A stretch of DNA of 64,000 bases from Clostridium acidisoli DSM 12555 (GCF_900176305.1 NZ_FWXH01000011.1:1-64000); one strand, 5' to 3'. Positions 17,163-26,603 are shown, numbered from the stretch's first letter. Translations and numbers: made by a program. The notes: generated from the sequence alone by a model not told the origin.

Positions 17163-17672
17163 TTAATATTCCTTACTTATCTCTATATAATGTTTTGCAC
17201 TTTCTTTTATTTCTTGTTTTTCTTCTTCAGTAAGATTTCTGATAACTTTTGCAGGTCTTCCCATACAAAGTACTCCAGATGGTATTTTTTTATTTTCAGT
17301 AACAAGGCTTCCTGCACCTATAAGAGTACCTTCACCTATTTCTGCATTATCAAGTATTGTACTTCCCATACCTATAAGTGAATTATCTCCAATCTTACAG
17401 CCATGTAATATGGACCCGTGACCAACAGTTACATACTTTCCTATTTTTATTTGGTTTTCATACTGACTTACATGCAAAACACAATTATCTTGAACATTAC
17501 TACCTTCACCAATATATATCTTGTTAACATCACCTCTTATTACAGCTCCAAACCAGACACTACATTCTTTTTCTATAAAAACCTGTCCAATAATATCTGC
17601 GTCCTTTGCAATAAAGGCCTTACTATCTATTTTAGGCTCACTTCCACGAAATTTATATATCAAATTTATCAT
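17163..17672 (-). CDS. Gamma-class carbonic anhydrase family protein
   Basis: A 169-residue left-handed beta-helix protein with hexapeptide repeats. Metal-site histidines of the family are in VLHVSQY and VGHGSILHGC, and the N-terminal region has SVWFGAVIRGDVN. Such proteins (YrdA/PaaY type) bind zinc as trimers; many have weak or no carbonic anhydrase activity. It is transcribed alone between fRMsr and the TetR gene. The start is uncertain because AAAGGT lies only 2 bases before the ATG. Confidence 0.88.
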   Translation of the reverse strand: MINLIYKFRGSEPKIDSKAFIAKDADIIGQVFIEKECSVWFGAVIRGDVNKIYIGEGSNVQDNCVLHVSQYENQIKIGKYVTVGHGSILHGCKIGDNSLIGMGSTILDNAEIGEGTLIGAGSLVTENKKIPSGVLCMGRPAKVIRNLTEEEKQEIKESAKHYIEISKEY

Positions 17673-17839
17673 CTACCTTTCATATATAACAACGTTTTAT
17701 GTTTCTCACTTATATCTATAATAAGATTATACTATTATTCAATAATTTCTTCTATCTTAATGCAACAGCCCCTTATCTTTGTTCCTTTATTAAACATTAA
17801 AATAAGCTTAAATTAATTTAAAATGTTCATTTACGATTC

Positions 17840-18427
17840 CTATGAAATGAACATTTTAATACCAGGCATTACAAAAGTAAGTATATCTTCCGATAGTTCT
17901 GAAACAGTAATAATTTTCCCTTTGCTATACCAGTAGCTAGTGGCACCATATAATGAATTACTGATCATTATGGCTAATAATTTTAGCTTCTCTTGCTCAA
18001 TGATACCAAAGCTAGCAGTGTTAGTTAGCATTATAGCTATAAGTTCTTGAAGTTTATCCTGTATATTATTATCCATAAAAGAAGAAATTGATTTATAAAC
18101 TTTATTGCAGTGATTATTTATATCCTCATGATAATTGCATAAAGCGATTATTACAACATTTAATGTATCTTTATTTAACTGTATATTAGGTTGAAGTGTA
18201 CTAGATATAGTTGAACTGAAGGCTTCTGAAAGCAAGTTATCTAGGAGAGCATATTTATCATTAAAATGAGCATAAAAGGTTGCTCTGTTTATAGAAGCTC
18301 TCTCTGCTATATCTTTAACTGTTATTGATTCAAAAATTTTTTCACTTGCTAATGAAAGAAATGCTTCTTGTATCAAAACACGAGTTCTGGCAGCTCTTGG
18401 ATCAATTTTTTTAGTTTGAACTGTCAT
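17840..18427 (-). CDS. TetR/AcrR-family regulator
   Basis: A 195-residue repressor with the TetR helix-turn-helix at residues ~35-60 (ITVKDIAERASINRATFYAHFNDKYALLDNLL). The C-terminal ligand domain is not assignable. It is divergent from a nitroreductase gene with an inverted repeat between them, so it probably controls that gene and itself. Confidence 0.92.
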   Translation of the reverse strand: MTVQTKKIDPRAARTRVLIQEAFLSLASEKIFESITVKDIAERASINRATFYAHFNDKYALLDNLLSEAFSSTISSTLQPNIQLNKDTLNVVIIALCNYHEDINNHCNKVYKSISSFMDNNIQDKLQELIAIMLTNTASFGIIEQEKLKLLAIMISNSLYGATSYWYSKGKIITVSELSEDILTFVMPGIKMFIS

Positions 18428-18477
18428 TTTACATCCCTCCTTGTCTAACTAAACATATTTCCATCATTTTTATTTTT

Positions 18478-18496
18478 CTGTTAGGTTAACTAACAG
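18478..18496. promoter_or_regulatory. Candidate TetR operator
   Basis: CTGTTAG (18478-18484) and CTAACAG (18490-18496) form a perfect 7-bp inverted repeat with a 5-base spacer (GTTAA), about 50 bp upstream of the tetR start and facing the nitroreductase gene. Size and place fit a TetR dimer site. Confidence 0.65.
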
Positions 18497-18682
18497 AACT
18501 GAGATTTTGTTGGTTGAATTGTTTTGTTATCTATATTATCATCATAACATGCAGCTGCTATTTTGACAACACATGTTGTGTAAGCAAACAATATTATAAC
18601 TTCAAACTATAAGAGATACTGTGGACATCTCATGAAGTTTTATGCTTGAGCAACAATTATTTATTAACCGGAGGTATATTTT

Positions 18683-19258
18683 ATGAAATCAATAGAAACG
18701 AATGAAGTATTAAAGGTAATAAAAAGCAGACGGAGTGTTAGATTTTATAAACAAGAGCAAATAAGTCAAGCTGAATTAGATTTGATAATTGAAGCTGGAG
18801 TTTACGCTCCAACTGCATCAAATAATCAGCCATGGCATTTTACTATTATACAAAGTAAAGAAATGCTTCAGTATATTAATAAAAAATCAAAAGATTTAAT
18901 GTCAAAGTCCGGTATAGAAGCAGCTGAAAAGGCCGCTTCAAATCCTAACTTTGAGCCAACCTATAATGCACCTACATTGATTATAGTATCCTGCAGAAAA
19001 GATGCTACTAGTAATTTTGGCAGTGAAGATTGTGCGGCTGCAACACAGAATATGCTTATTGCTGCAGAGAGTATGAATATTGGATCTGTTTGGCTAGGAA
19101 TAGTGGGATTGTTATTTAGTCAGAAGGAAGAGGCTATCAAATTGGGAATACCTGAAGGCTATCAGCCCTCTTATGGAGTAGCTTTGGGCTATAAGGGAAA
19201 AGAAACAGAACAGATTGCTCTAAAAAGAAGTATGGATGTTGTAAACTATATTAGCTAG
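18683..19258 (+). CDS. Nitroreductase-family FMN oxidoreductase
   Basis: A 191-residue FMN enzyme with the family start (IKSRRSVRFYKQEQIS), APTASNNQPWHF for FMN contact and GSVWLGI near the C-terminal half. Such enzymes reduce nitroaromatics, quinones or flavins with NAD(P)H. CGGAGGT precedes the ATG. Probably controlled by the divergent TetR regulator. Confidence 0.92.
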   Translation: MKSIETNEVLKVIKSRRSVRFYKQEQISQAELDLIIEAGVYAPTASNNQPWHFTIIQSKEMLQYINKKSKDLMSKSGIEAAEKAASNPNFEPTYNAPTLIIVSCRKDATSNFGSEDCAAATQNMLIAAESMNIGSVWLGIVGLLFSQKEEAIKLGIPEGYQPSYGVALGYKGKETEQIALKRSMDVVNYIS

Positions 19259-19377
19259 CTTAAATGACGTTAAATTTGGCCTTTACAACTATTGTAAATT
19301 TCCCCCATATGGGATTAAAGTGTGGGTGAAAATAATAAGATGATTTTGTAAATTAAAAAAATCAGGAGAGGATGATA

Positions 19378-20067
19378 ATGAAAATAAAAATAGATATTTG
19401 GTCTGATTTTGCATGTCCATTTTGTTTTATTGGCAAGAAAAGAATTGAACAGGCATTAAAGCAGTTTATAGATTGAGATAAAGTAGAAGTTAAATACCGC
19501 AGCTTCCAGCTGGAGCCAAATGCTGATGCAAACATCAAGATTGACATTAAAGAGTTAGCTCAAAATCGCGGTATGACCGTTAAAAAATTGAAGTTATCCA
19601 TTGCTCATTTGGTAGAAAAGGCAAAGGAGGTTGGATTGGATTTGCAATATGATACCATGATTAATGCGAATACTTTTGACAGCCACCGGCTAGTCCATTA
19701 TGCCACCACGAAGGGAAAAGAAGCTGAGATTATAGATTCTCTGTTACGAGCTTGCCTATCGGATTCATTGAATATCTCCGACCTAGAGGTACTTGTTTCT
19801 TTAGCCGGTGAAGTTGGGCTCAATAAAGCAGAAGTTGCCGCAATATTGGAATCGGATGCATACGTTGATCAGGTGTTTGCAGACATAGAGCAGGGCCAAC
19901 GATTGAACATTACCGGTGTACCGTTCTTTGTATTCAATGATAAGTATACTATCTCTGGTGCTCAGTCTGAGCAAGTGTTCTTAAATGTATTGTCCATGAT
20001 TTCAAAGGAAGAACGTGAAATAAATAATTTTCAAATGGCAAGTAAATCAAAGAGTGAAGGCAATTGA
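19378..20067 (+). pseudogene. DsbA-family (FrnE-like) oxidoreductase with in-frame TGA
   Basis: The frame starts MKIKIDIWSDFACPFCFIGK, with the CPFC thioredoxin-fold active site, after AGGAGAGG. It is stopped at codon 33 by TGA (19474-19476) and continues in the same frame as DKVEVKYRSFQLEP... through ITGVPFFVFNDKYTISGAQ to a stop at 20067. That is the full plan of a FrnE-like 2-hydroxychromene isomerase/DsbA protein of ~229 residues. The stop falls just before the DKVEVKYRSF segment, where the family has no conserved cysteine, so selenocysteine is not supported. The gene uses more GC-rich codons than its neighbours, a hint of transfer. Confidence 0.85.
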
Positions 20068-20137
20068 ACAGATGGATTCTGCAGTGTATAGTTGAAGGCT
20101 AAATTAATAAACCTACTTATAGAGGTTGTTGCACTAA

Positions 20138-20515
20138 GAGAGGCTGTCACACTAAAAAATTAGTGTGACAGTTTTTTTGCATAAAAATAAATCTCCCACT
20201 CGGAAGAGTGAAAGATTTATAGTAAAATTAATATATGACCAAACATATTAATTCATACAAAAATTATACTTTAAACGGTGGAAACTATCAATTAAAACTT
20301 CCACTAAATATAGACTACATTATTCCAGATAATGATTCGGTGCGTTTGCTAAGTCAATTTGTAGAAAAGATGGATTTAACAGATTTATATTCGACTTATT
20401 CCTGATTAAGGGAAAATCAGGCTATGCCTCGTCAGATGCTGAAGTGAGATAGGTGAAATACTAAGAAAAACGCTGCCGCGTTAACATATTTTTTTATGCT
20501 AATGCCACAGACCCC
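20138..20515 (+). mobile_element. IS1182-family remnant
   Basis: An open stretch from ATG at 20235 reads MTKHINSYKNYTLNGGNYQL then KLPLNIDYIIPDNDSVRLLS, the start of IS1182-type transposases. It is stopped by TGA at 20403, continues LRENQAMPRQMLK and stops at 20445. Most of the transposase is deleted. The right edge, ATGCTAATGCCACAGACCCC ending at 20515, looks like the element terminus and lies only 5 bases from the permease stop. The left boundary near the T-run hairpin is approximate. Another hairpin lies at 20189-20218. Confidence 0.75.
20144..20178 (+). terminator. Strong hairpin with T-run
   Basis: Twelve-base perfect stem CTGTCACACTAA/TTAGTGTGACAG, loop AAAA, then seven T. It can terminate the DsbA-like transcript; it may also be the transcription-blocking end of the adjacent IS remnant. 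Confidence 0.8.
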
Positions 20516-20520
20516 TACAT

Positions 20521-21861
20521 CTAACTTATCATATTATTTTCCGTTTCTCTTTTAATTCTTGAATATAAATAAAATGGAACTCCTAATAATATTAATATAA
20601 ATCCATACAATACAGTTTCAGCTCCTGAGCCATATATTGCCCAAGTTGCATAAGCAAAACCTATAAGTGGAACAATGGAATTTTTTACAAATTTAAATAC
20701 ATTCATATTTTTTTCTCTTTTCACAAGAAGTATTATTTCAGCTGCAGTCGTAGAAGCATACATTGGCAGATTAGCTAGGGCTGCTAGAAGTATTATAAAA
20801 TTAAATGCAGATAAAAGAGATTTATTATAATTCATAAGTAATAAAATATTTACAAGTACCGCACATATTATTAGTGATCCATACGGTGTTTTATACTTAG
20901 GATGTACTTTTGCAAATACCTTTGGAAATACCTTGTCTACTCCAGCTGCATATGACATCCTTGCAGTAGAAAGTATCCATCCAACTGTAGTTCCAAGTAC
21001 ACTTATAACACAACCAACTAGTATTATGCTTGTTATTTTCTTTCCTAAATATATAGCTAATATGTCTACAATAGGTGACTGACTAGCTGCTAATTGTTTA
21101 TGTGGCATTGCACCCATAGAAAATAAGTTTATAAACATATATAAAAATAGTACTATTAGCATTCCATATATGGTACTTTTCTTAACGTTTTTTTCTGGAT
21201 CTTTTATCTCACCTGCCGCTACTGAAGCTGTTTCAAAACCTATAAACGCCCAAAGGGTAGATGCTGCTGCTGTAGGTATTGTGCTTATTCCCATTCCACT
21301 TGGAAAAGCTGGCTTTAAATAAGAAATATGAAAATTAAATGCAGTTATTATTATAAAAAATATAAACAACAATATTTCAAATACTGTTATTATAGTTTGA
21401 ACCATTCCAGCTTTTTTTACCCCTAAAATGTTTATAAATGTAAATATCCAAAGAATAGCACTTGTATAAATAAACGCTGCTGTATGATTTGTGTTAAGTA
21501 TTGGGAAAATGCTAGCTGAATAACTTGCTACAGCTGTTAAGATAGCTGCATTTCCTATCCATCCACCATTCCAGTAAAGCCATGCATTTATAAACCCCAT
21601 AAAATCTCCAAAGGCCATTTTAGAATATTCATATGGTCCTCCTGTTTTGGGTATCTTAGAGCCTAAATTAGCAAATGACATTGCTAAAAAAATTGATCCT
21701 ATTCCCGTTATAAGCCATGCTAACATAGTGGCTCCAGGGCCTGATTTTGTTGCTAACGTTGCAGGTAACATAAAAATACCTGAACCCATCATATTTCCAG
21801 CAACTAATGCAGTTGCAATAAATAATCCTAATTCTTTTTTAAGTCCTTTTTTATTCTCCAT
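20521..21861 (-). CDS. APC-family amino acid permease/antiporter
   Basis: A 446-residue membrane protein with about 12 hydrophobic segments. It begins with the APC signature GLFIATALVAGNMMGSGIFMLP and contains TGGPYEYSKMAFGDFMGF and WAFIGFETASVAAGEIKDPE. It is closest in style to the basic amino acid/polyamine antiporter branch (AdiC-like), but the substrate is not fixed by sequence. GGAG lies 7 bases before the ATG. An IS1182 remnant abuts its 3' end. Confidence 0.9.
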   Translation of the reverse strand: MENKKGLKKELGLFIATALVAGNMMGSGIFMLPATLATKSGPGATMLAWLITGIGSIFLAMSFANLGSKIPKTGGPYEYSKMAFGDFMGFINAWLYWNGGWIGNAAILTAVASYSASIFPILNTNHTAAFIYTSAILWIFTFINILGVKKAGMVQTIITVFEILLFIFFIIITAFNFHISYLKPAFPSGMGISTIPTAAASTLWAFIGFETASVAAGEIKDPEKNVKKSTIYGMLIVLFLYMFINLFSMGAMPHKQLAASQSPIVDILAIYLGKKITSIILVGCVISVLGTTVGWILSTARMSYAAGVDKVFPKVFAKVHPKYKTPYGSLIICAVLVNILLLMNYNKSLLSAFNFIILLAALANLPMYASTTAAEIILLVKREKNMNVFKFVKNSIVPLIGFAYATWAIYGSGAETVLYGFILILLGVPFYLYSRIKRETENNMIS

Positions 21862-21913
21862 TTTTTTCTCCTAAAGTTATAATTATGAGTGTTTTTTTAT
21901 ATTTATCCTAGAT

Positions 21914-21942
21914 ACTTTAGCATAGCACTTTTTTACTGTCAA
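21914..21942 (-). promoter_or_regulatory. Probable permease promoter
   Basis: TTGACA (21937-21942, minus strand) and TAAAGT (21914-21919) are 17 bp apart, about 50-80 bases before the permease start. TTTTACTG/CAGTAAAA (21931-21938, 21954-21961) forms an 8-bp inverted repeat over the -35 region. Confidence 0.5.
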
Positions 21943-22039
21943 CACTGTGCCTTCAGTAAAATGCAAATAGAAATGTATATTTATTAATTGTATCTCATAA
22001 TTACAACAATATTTTTACCACTTAATCTTTATATTTAAA

Positions 22040-22075
22040 ATTATGATAATTTTAACGGGCTGAAATTATCATAAT
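22040..22075. repeat. Perfect 13-bp hairpin in the permease/GNAT gap
   Basis: ATTATGATAATTT (22040-22052) and its exact complement (22063-22075) enclose TAACGGGCTG. No T-run follows on either strand, so an operator or RNA element is as likely as a terminator. The remainder of 21962-22270 shows no gene. Confidence 0.45.
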
Positions 22076-22105
22076 GAGAATATTTAATTTTATACAATTT
22101 ATAAC

Positions 22106-22177
22106 ACAAAAAAGATAGGCCAATTTAATCACAACGGATTCCGTTTTGATGTTCAAAACAAAAAAATATCATAAAAA
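22106..22177 (+). repeat. Left copy of an inverted ~75-bp sequence
   Basis: Reads ACAAAAAAGATAGGCCAATT, then AACGGATTCCGTTTTGATG, then CAAAACAAAAAAATATCATAAA. The reverse-oriented copy at 24331-24413 has the same three blocks in order. AACGGATTCCGTT is itself palindromic. The two copies enclose the GNAT gene, a broken insertion-element gene and the Nudix gene. Confidence 0.65.
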
Positions 22178-22270
22178 TTAACTTAAAAACATAATTGTTT
22201 GTGGAATATAATTACATTATAATATTAGTATAGATACGCAATTTATGGCTTATAAAAGGGGGATAAAAGT

Positions 22271-22777
22271 ATGGATATTAATATTAAAGAACTATCAGAT
22301 GAATTATTTTTAACTACCGCTAAAATGATTACGGAGTTAATGAATTATCATAGAAAATTAAATAATGCTCCTAAAGAATATTGGCAGACAGATGAACAAT
22401 CCAAAGAAACTTTGCAATATTGGAGAGAAAAAGGAACTGTTTACAATGTATTTTTAGATAATTCCCCCGTTGGTTTTTTCTATGTAAGATTTGGCGGACA
22501 AAATGTCGCATGGTTAGAAGATATATTTATATTAGAGCAGTATAGAGATAATGGTATAGGTAAATTTGCTATACAAAAATTAGATGAATTGATGGTGGAA
22601 AACAAAGTTGTTGCAATGTTTGTAGATGTTATACCACGAAACACAAGTGCTATAAAGTTATATAGAGAATGTGGATTTGACCATTTAAATTTAATTCAGT
22701 TGAGAAAAAACTATGATAAAAAATTAGACAAGAATGACGATATAGAATTATTAGGATTTAATTTTAAAAAATATTAA
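22271..22777 (+). CDS. GNAT-family N-acetyltransferase
   Basis: A 168-residue acetyltransferase with the acetyl-CoA site around LEDIFILEQYRDNGIGKFA and the usual late motif NTSAIKLYRECGF. Substrate unknown. AAGGGGG precedes the ATG. It lies inside the segment bracketed by inverted 75-bp copies. Confidence 0.88.
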   Translation: MDINIKELSDELFLTTAKMITELMNYHRKLNNAPKEYWQTDEQSKETLQYWREKGTVYNVFLDNSPVGFFYVRFGGQNVAWLEDIFILEQYRDNGIGKFAIQKLDELMVENKVVAMFVDVIPRNTSAIKLYRECGFDHLNLIQLRKNYDKKLDKNDDIELLGFNFKKY

Positions 22778-22861
22778 TAGATGACTTACTTAAATTTAAA
22801 CATAAACTAAAGTACGAAGTTTGCAATGCAGATATTGAGATGAACTCCTATTACAAGAACA

Positions 22862-23670
22862 TTGAAACTGCTGAATATAGATAAGTTCAGTTGTTTCCTC
22901 AATAATATAAGGAAAAAAGGACATGGGAAGGACTATTTAGAGCAGGAAAGACCTCACTTCCCCACTTATGTAGTAGTAACTGTAGACGCATACTCACGAT
23001 ATGCCTTTAGAACTGATATAGCATTTGATTATAATATTACAGCAGACGATATTGAAAGAGATGTTGAACTTCTTAAAGAAAACCATCTTTATAACTTTGC
23101 ACAGAAAAATGCTCGATACAGGTATTCTTACTATGGTGTGGCTGATGATGGCGAAGTAAAAGAAAATGAAGATGATGACCTCATAAATAACAATAACCTA
23201 CAGTTAAGAAAGTATTACATTGATGGCTTTCATGTAAATACCACATATACAGCCTATGCACAGTATTGGCTCGTTAATCGAATGTTAAATGTTGATAAGA
23301 TACTATGTATGTGATGAAGATAAGTCTCTCATAGCCTCTATAATGCGTGTATATGCTATGGTAGTTGATAGGTTGCATGAATGGCAGGAGTGCTTTATAA
23401 TGTAGATATGAGGGCTATAAACATCTATTTAATCAGATACGAAGGAGAGCCTCTATACTTAGACCTCTTGTGTCTGGTCGTGGTGAGGGAAAGAGTTATA
23501 TATATTCTAACTTCAACCCCAAGTATGCACACTATATGCTAACCATATTAAGGACATATCTAAATTTCTGTGAAACATTTAAATACAAGAAGGAAGATGT
23601 AGCCACTGCTATGTTACTTGGTATAGCAGATAAGCCATTTACATTGGAGAATATAATTTATTTTAAATAA
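22862..23670 (+). pseudogene. Fragmented insertion-element (transposase-like) gene
   Basis: Three frames together make one protein-like string: TYVVVTVDAYSRYAFRTDIA... to MLNVDKI (first frame, to 23314), YYVCDEDKSLIASIMRVYAM in a second frame, and VSGRGEGKSYIYSNFNPKYA to ENIIYFK in a third (to 23670). The VDAYSRYAF and DEDKSLIASIMRVYA stretches resemble the catalytic part of a clostridial insertion-element protein. At least two frameshifts and internal stops make it non-functional. The family call is from memory and moderate. Confidence 0.6.
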
Positions 23671-23745
23671 CAGAAGTGCGAGGTAGTAGGTTCTTCGCAC
23701 TTTTCATAGTTCATGTAAATTATAAGAAAGTATTTAATTTTGTTA

Positions 23746-24198
23746 TTAAAACATATTCGATTTTATTCTATTATCAAGTTCAAAAAGAGCAATTTTATTG
23801 GTTTGCCAATATAACAACTCATTTGCTTTCTCGTATGTAACCCAACTATATTCAGTATGTTCTGATGATAATTTTACAGACTTTGAGTCTACATTTACTG
23901 CAAAACAATATTCAGGTAAAACAAATGTGTCTGCTGACCAATACTGCCTATGTTTTTCAGAAATGCAATCAGCAGGTACATAAAATGTTGATGTTAATTG
24001 ATAAAAATGAAGTGTCTGTTCAAGATTTGCTTCCTCAAATGATTCTCGACTGGCCGCCTCCAATGGAGTTTCTTTGTCCTCTCCACCCCCTGCAATAAAT
24101 TGCCAATAAAGAGCATCACTTCTCTTAAAAATACAGTATTCTGGTTTCCCGTCTGTTATTTTATATGGTATAACTAATACTTGCATAGGTGCTCTCAA
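23746..24198 (-). CDS. Nudix hydrolase
   Basis: A 150-residue Nudix protein; the Nudix box is GGGEDKETPLEAASRESFEE, with the RE..EE catalytic core intact. The fold and length resemble dATP/dihydroneopterin-triphosphate pyrophosphatases (NudB-like), but the substrate is unknown. A TTG start is accepted because GGAGGG lies 7 bases upstream; ATG at codon 5 is the alternative. Confidence 0.85.
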   Translation of the reverse strand: MRAPMQVLVIPYKITDGKPEYCIFKRSDALYWQFIAGGGEDKETPLEAASRESFEEANLEQTLHFYQLTSTFYVPADCISEKHRQYWSADTFVLPEYCFAVNVDSKSVKLSSEHTEYSWVTYEKANELLYWQTNKIALFELDNRIKSNMF

Positions 24199-24296
24199 AA
24201 TAATCCCTCCCCCTCTCTACATCAAATTGATATTTACAATGATGTAGGCTCATACATTATAGTGTAATTATATTCCATGTTCAATTCTACGGAAAG

Positions 24297-24336
24297 AAAA
24301 ACAGCAATAATTCTTGTGAATATTACTGCTGTTTTT
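24297..24336. terminator. Terminator downstream of the CODH cluster
   Basis: AAAAACAGC (24297-24305) and GCTGTTTTT (24328-24336) pair, with further AATA/TATT pairing inside. A T-run follows on both strands, so it can serve the CODH-side transcripts arriving on the minus strand. Confidence 0.75.
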
Positions 24337-24413
24337 ATGATATTTTCTATGCAATTTTATTGTTTTGCACCTTAAAACGGAATCCGTTGACTTAATTAGC
24401 CTATCTTTTTTGT
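24331..24413 (-). repeat. Right copy of the inverted ~75-bp sequence
   Basis: On the minus strand: ACAAAAAAGATAGGCTAATT, AACGGATTCCGTTTTAAGG, CAAAACAATAAAATTGC, then ATATCATAAAAAC. It begins right after the stop of the small 2Fe-2S gene and mirrors 22106-22177. Confidence 0.65.
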
Positions 24414-24623
24414 TTAGTCCTCATTAACCAATAAATCTTGTATTTTAGGAGTACATCTTCTTCCACCACAACCACCGGAACCAGCGCCAGTTGCTTTTTG
24501 TACTTCTTCAAGTGTTTTTGAGCCATTTCTAATAGCTTCTTTTATTTTCGCTCTGCTTATACTTTTACAAATACAAACCTTAGTTAATTTATCCATAATT
24601 TCTTTACTTGCATTATTCTCCAT
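24414..24623 (-). CDS. Small BFD-like [2Fe-2S] protein next to CODH
   Basis: A 69-residue protein with CIC near the start and CGGRRC near the end, the four-cysteine pattern of bacterioferritin-associated ferredoxin-like [2Fe-2S] domains. ATG at 24623 is chosen (GAGGGGAG upstream and family-like N-terminus MENNASKEIM); the open frame continues 15 codons upstream without support. It starts 50 bases after the CODH-like gene on the same strand and probably carries electrons for it or for its maturation (inference). Confidence 0.82.
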   Translation of the reverse strand: MENNASKEIMDKLTKVCICKSISRAKIKEAIRNGSKTLEEVQKATGAGSGGCGGRRCTPKIQDLLVNED

Positions 24624-24672
24624 AATTTCTCCCCTCTCATATACTATTTTCCCATTATACCATATCAATTAT

Positions 24673-26547
24673 TTATATATTTAAGCTTTTTCTTCTATCT
24701 AATATTATTGCTTCTAACTCGTCTGCAGCTTTTACTACGTCTTCTTCAACAATAAGTTTTCCGCCTGTTATATTAACCAAATCTTCTTCAAGTGTTTTTG
24801 TAACAACCTTACTACCATCAATAAATGGTGAAATAGCAACATGAAGAGGAAGTCCAAGTGTTAATCCAAAAGCGGCATCTGCAAGCGCCTGTTCTTCTAA
24901 CCATTGTGGTGCTGAAAGTACTAATGGAAGCTGTGGAATGTCGATATTAAGTTCACTTGCAAGTTCAACTGCAACCATTTCAAGTCTTCCTATAGCAAGA
25001 CATGGTCCAAAATTAAGTACTGGTGGAATTCCTAAGGATTCACATACTGCTTTTAAATTATCTCCTGCAAGATTTGCAGCAGATCTTGACATAAGTCCAA
25101 CATTCTCAAGTCCACCTGATGAACATCCTGCTGAAAGAACTATTATATCTCTTTTAATAAGTTCCTTTGTAAGTTCTACAGTAAATACATCATGACCTTT
25201 TGCTGTAAGGTTAGAGCAACCAACTACGCCTGCTACACCTTTTATTTTGCCTTCTGCAATAAGCTTAATTAACGGTTTATAAGTTCCACCTAAGAAGTCT
25301 CTTAATGAGCCTTCACTTACTCCAGTAACAACATCGTCGTAACCGTGGTCTTTAGGTATATCTATTTTAACTGTCTTTCTTCTTCTCTTGTAACTGTTTA
25401 ATGCTTCATCTATTAACATTTCACTTATTTCTTCAGCTTTGTCCATATCAAATCTTATATAATCGGCATTTTTCTTTTTTGCAACATCATCAATACATAT
25501 CATCTTGACATTATATTTTTCAGCTACAGTTTCAATTCCTGGTATTGTACAGTTAAATTCTGATATAACAATATCAATTCCACCTGTTGAAAGCACTGCT
25601 TCACTAGTATAGTTGTTTCCTGCATGACCAGAGAAAACTTCTTCATAATGTTCTCCCCTAAGTTGTAAATCTTGGCCAACACATGTACATCCAACTAGTC
25701 TAAAGCCTTTTGCTCCAGCTTCTATTGCTCTTTTCTTTACATCCTCATCTATAAGTCTGTCCTGTAGATGTGCAATATCAGAATGTTGATGACCTGTTAC
25801 CATTATGTTTATATAATCTTCATCTATAACTCTAAATCCAACTTTTGCTTCTCTAATCTTTGGTTCCCCTAACATAACATCATTTAATAAATTTGTTAGC
25901 ATAAGTCCATATATTCCTGTTGAAACTCCAAGGTTTAGTGCATTTATAAGCATATCAACTGGATCACTGTTTAAGTTTGTTGAAGTTTTAACTATTGCAT
26001 CAAAAACTTCTGATTTTGCTCCTCCTGGAAGTATACCAACTGATTCCCAATTTGCATATCTGGGTGAATATGCAAGCTTTTTAACAAGATCCATCTTTTC
26101 AAATCTTGGCTTATATAAATCAGCTATAACAGCTTCTGCTACTTTAACTGCCTTCTTATTTATATCATTTTCCTCAATTTCAAAAACATGTGCAAGCCTA
26201 TTTAATGTTTCAGGGCTTTTTATTTTTAAACTGCCTTCTCCATTTCCTATTTTCTTTAAGTTCCAAGCAGTATTTTCAACAACATGAAGGTAACAAGCTG
26301 TTCCTGCTGCAATAGCTCTTAAAAAGTTTCTGGCAACTATTGTATCTGCATCTGCTCCACATACACCTCTAGGGGATTTAGGTGTAATTCTACAAGGTCC
26401 ATTTGAGCATAGCTTACAACAGACACCTTCCTTACCAAACTTACATTTAGGATTTTGTTTTTCTACTCTGTTAAAGGATGTTTCAAGTTCCTCCTTTGTT
26501 CCTAAGTAATTACACAACTTACAATCTGCTGATTCACACATTGACAT
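24673..26547 (-). CDS. cooS: CooS-type anaerobic CO dehydrogenase catalytic subunit, divergent
   Basis: A 624-residue Ni-Fe-S enzyme of the CooS family that interconverts CO and CO2. B- and D-cluster cysteines are present (C35, C43, C44, C47, C52, C63 in PKCKFGKEGVCCKLCSNGPC and GVCG), as are C-cluster ligands (H253 in GHQHSD, C289, C333, C444 in VVGCSN, C475 in SAGCSS, C516 in FGPCLA). By recalled alignment with Carboxydothermus CODH-II, the proton-relay histidines are replaced (CYLHVVENTAW) and the catalytic Lys563 position is Gln553 (EEQALAD). An extra N-terminal CESADCKLC is unusual. No acetyl-CoA synthase or CooF gene is adjacent. CO oxidation is therefore not certain. Confidence 0.85.
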   Translation of the reverse strand: MSMCESADCKLCNYLGTKEELETSFNRVEKQNPKCKFGKEGVCCKLCSNGPCRITPKSPRGVCGADADTIVARNFLRAIAAGTACYLHVVENTAWNLKKIGNGEGSLKIKSPETLNRLAHVFEIEENDINKKAVKVAEAVIADLYKPRFEKMDLVKKLAYSPRYANWESVGILPGGAKSEVFDAIVKTSTNLNSDPVDMLINALNLGVSTGIYGLMLTNLLNDVMLGEPKIREAKVGFRVIDEDYINIMVTGHQHSDIAHLQDRLIDEDVKKRAIEAGAKGFRLVGCTCVGQDLQLRGEHYEEVFSGHAGNNYTSEAVLSTGGIDIVISEFNCTIPGIETVAEKYNVKMICIDDVAKKKNADYIRFDMDKAEEISEMLIDEALNSYKRRRKTVKIDIPKDHGYDDVVTGVSEGSLRDFLGGTYKPLIKLIAEGKIKGVAGVVGCSNLTAKGHDVFTVELTKELIKRDIIVLSAGCSSGGLENVGLMSRSAANLAGDNLKAVCESLGIPPVLNFGPCLAIGRLEMVAVELASELNIDIPQLPLVLSAPQWLEEQALADAAFGLTLGLPLHVAISPFIDGSKVVTKTLEEDLVNITGGKLIVEEDVVKAADELEAIILDRRKSLNI

Positions 26548-26603
26548 CTTTCTTCCTCCTTAAAAATTTCTAAAGTATACTATTTTGGTACACTTTTATG
26601 TAA

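Noticed and set aside
19474-19476. TGA in the DsbA-like gene as a selenocysteine codon
   Set aside because: The active-site CPFC is upstream and intact, the stop is not at a conserved cysteine, and no SECIS-like hairpin is evident directly after it.
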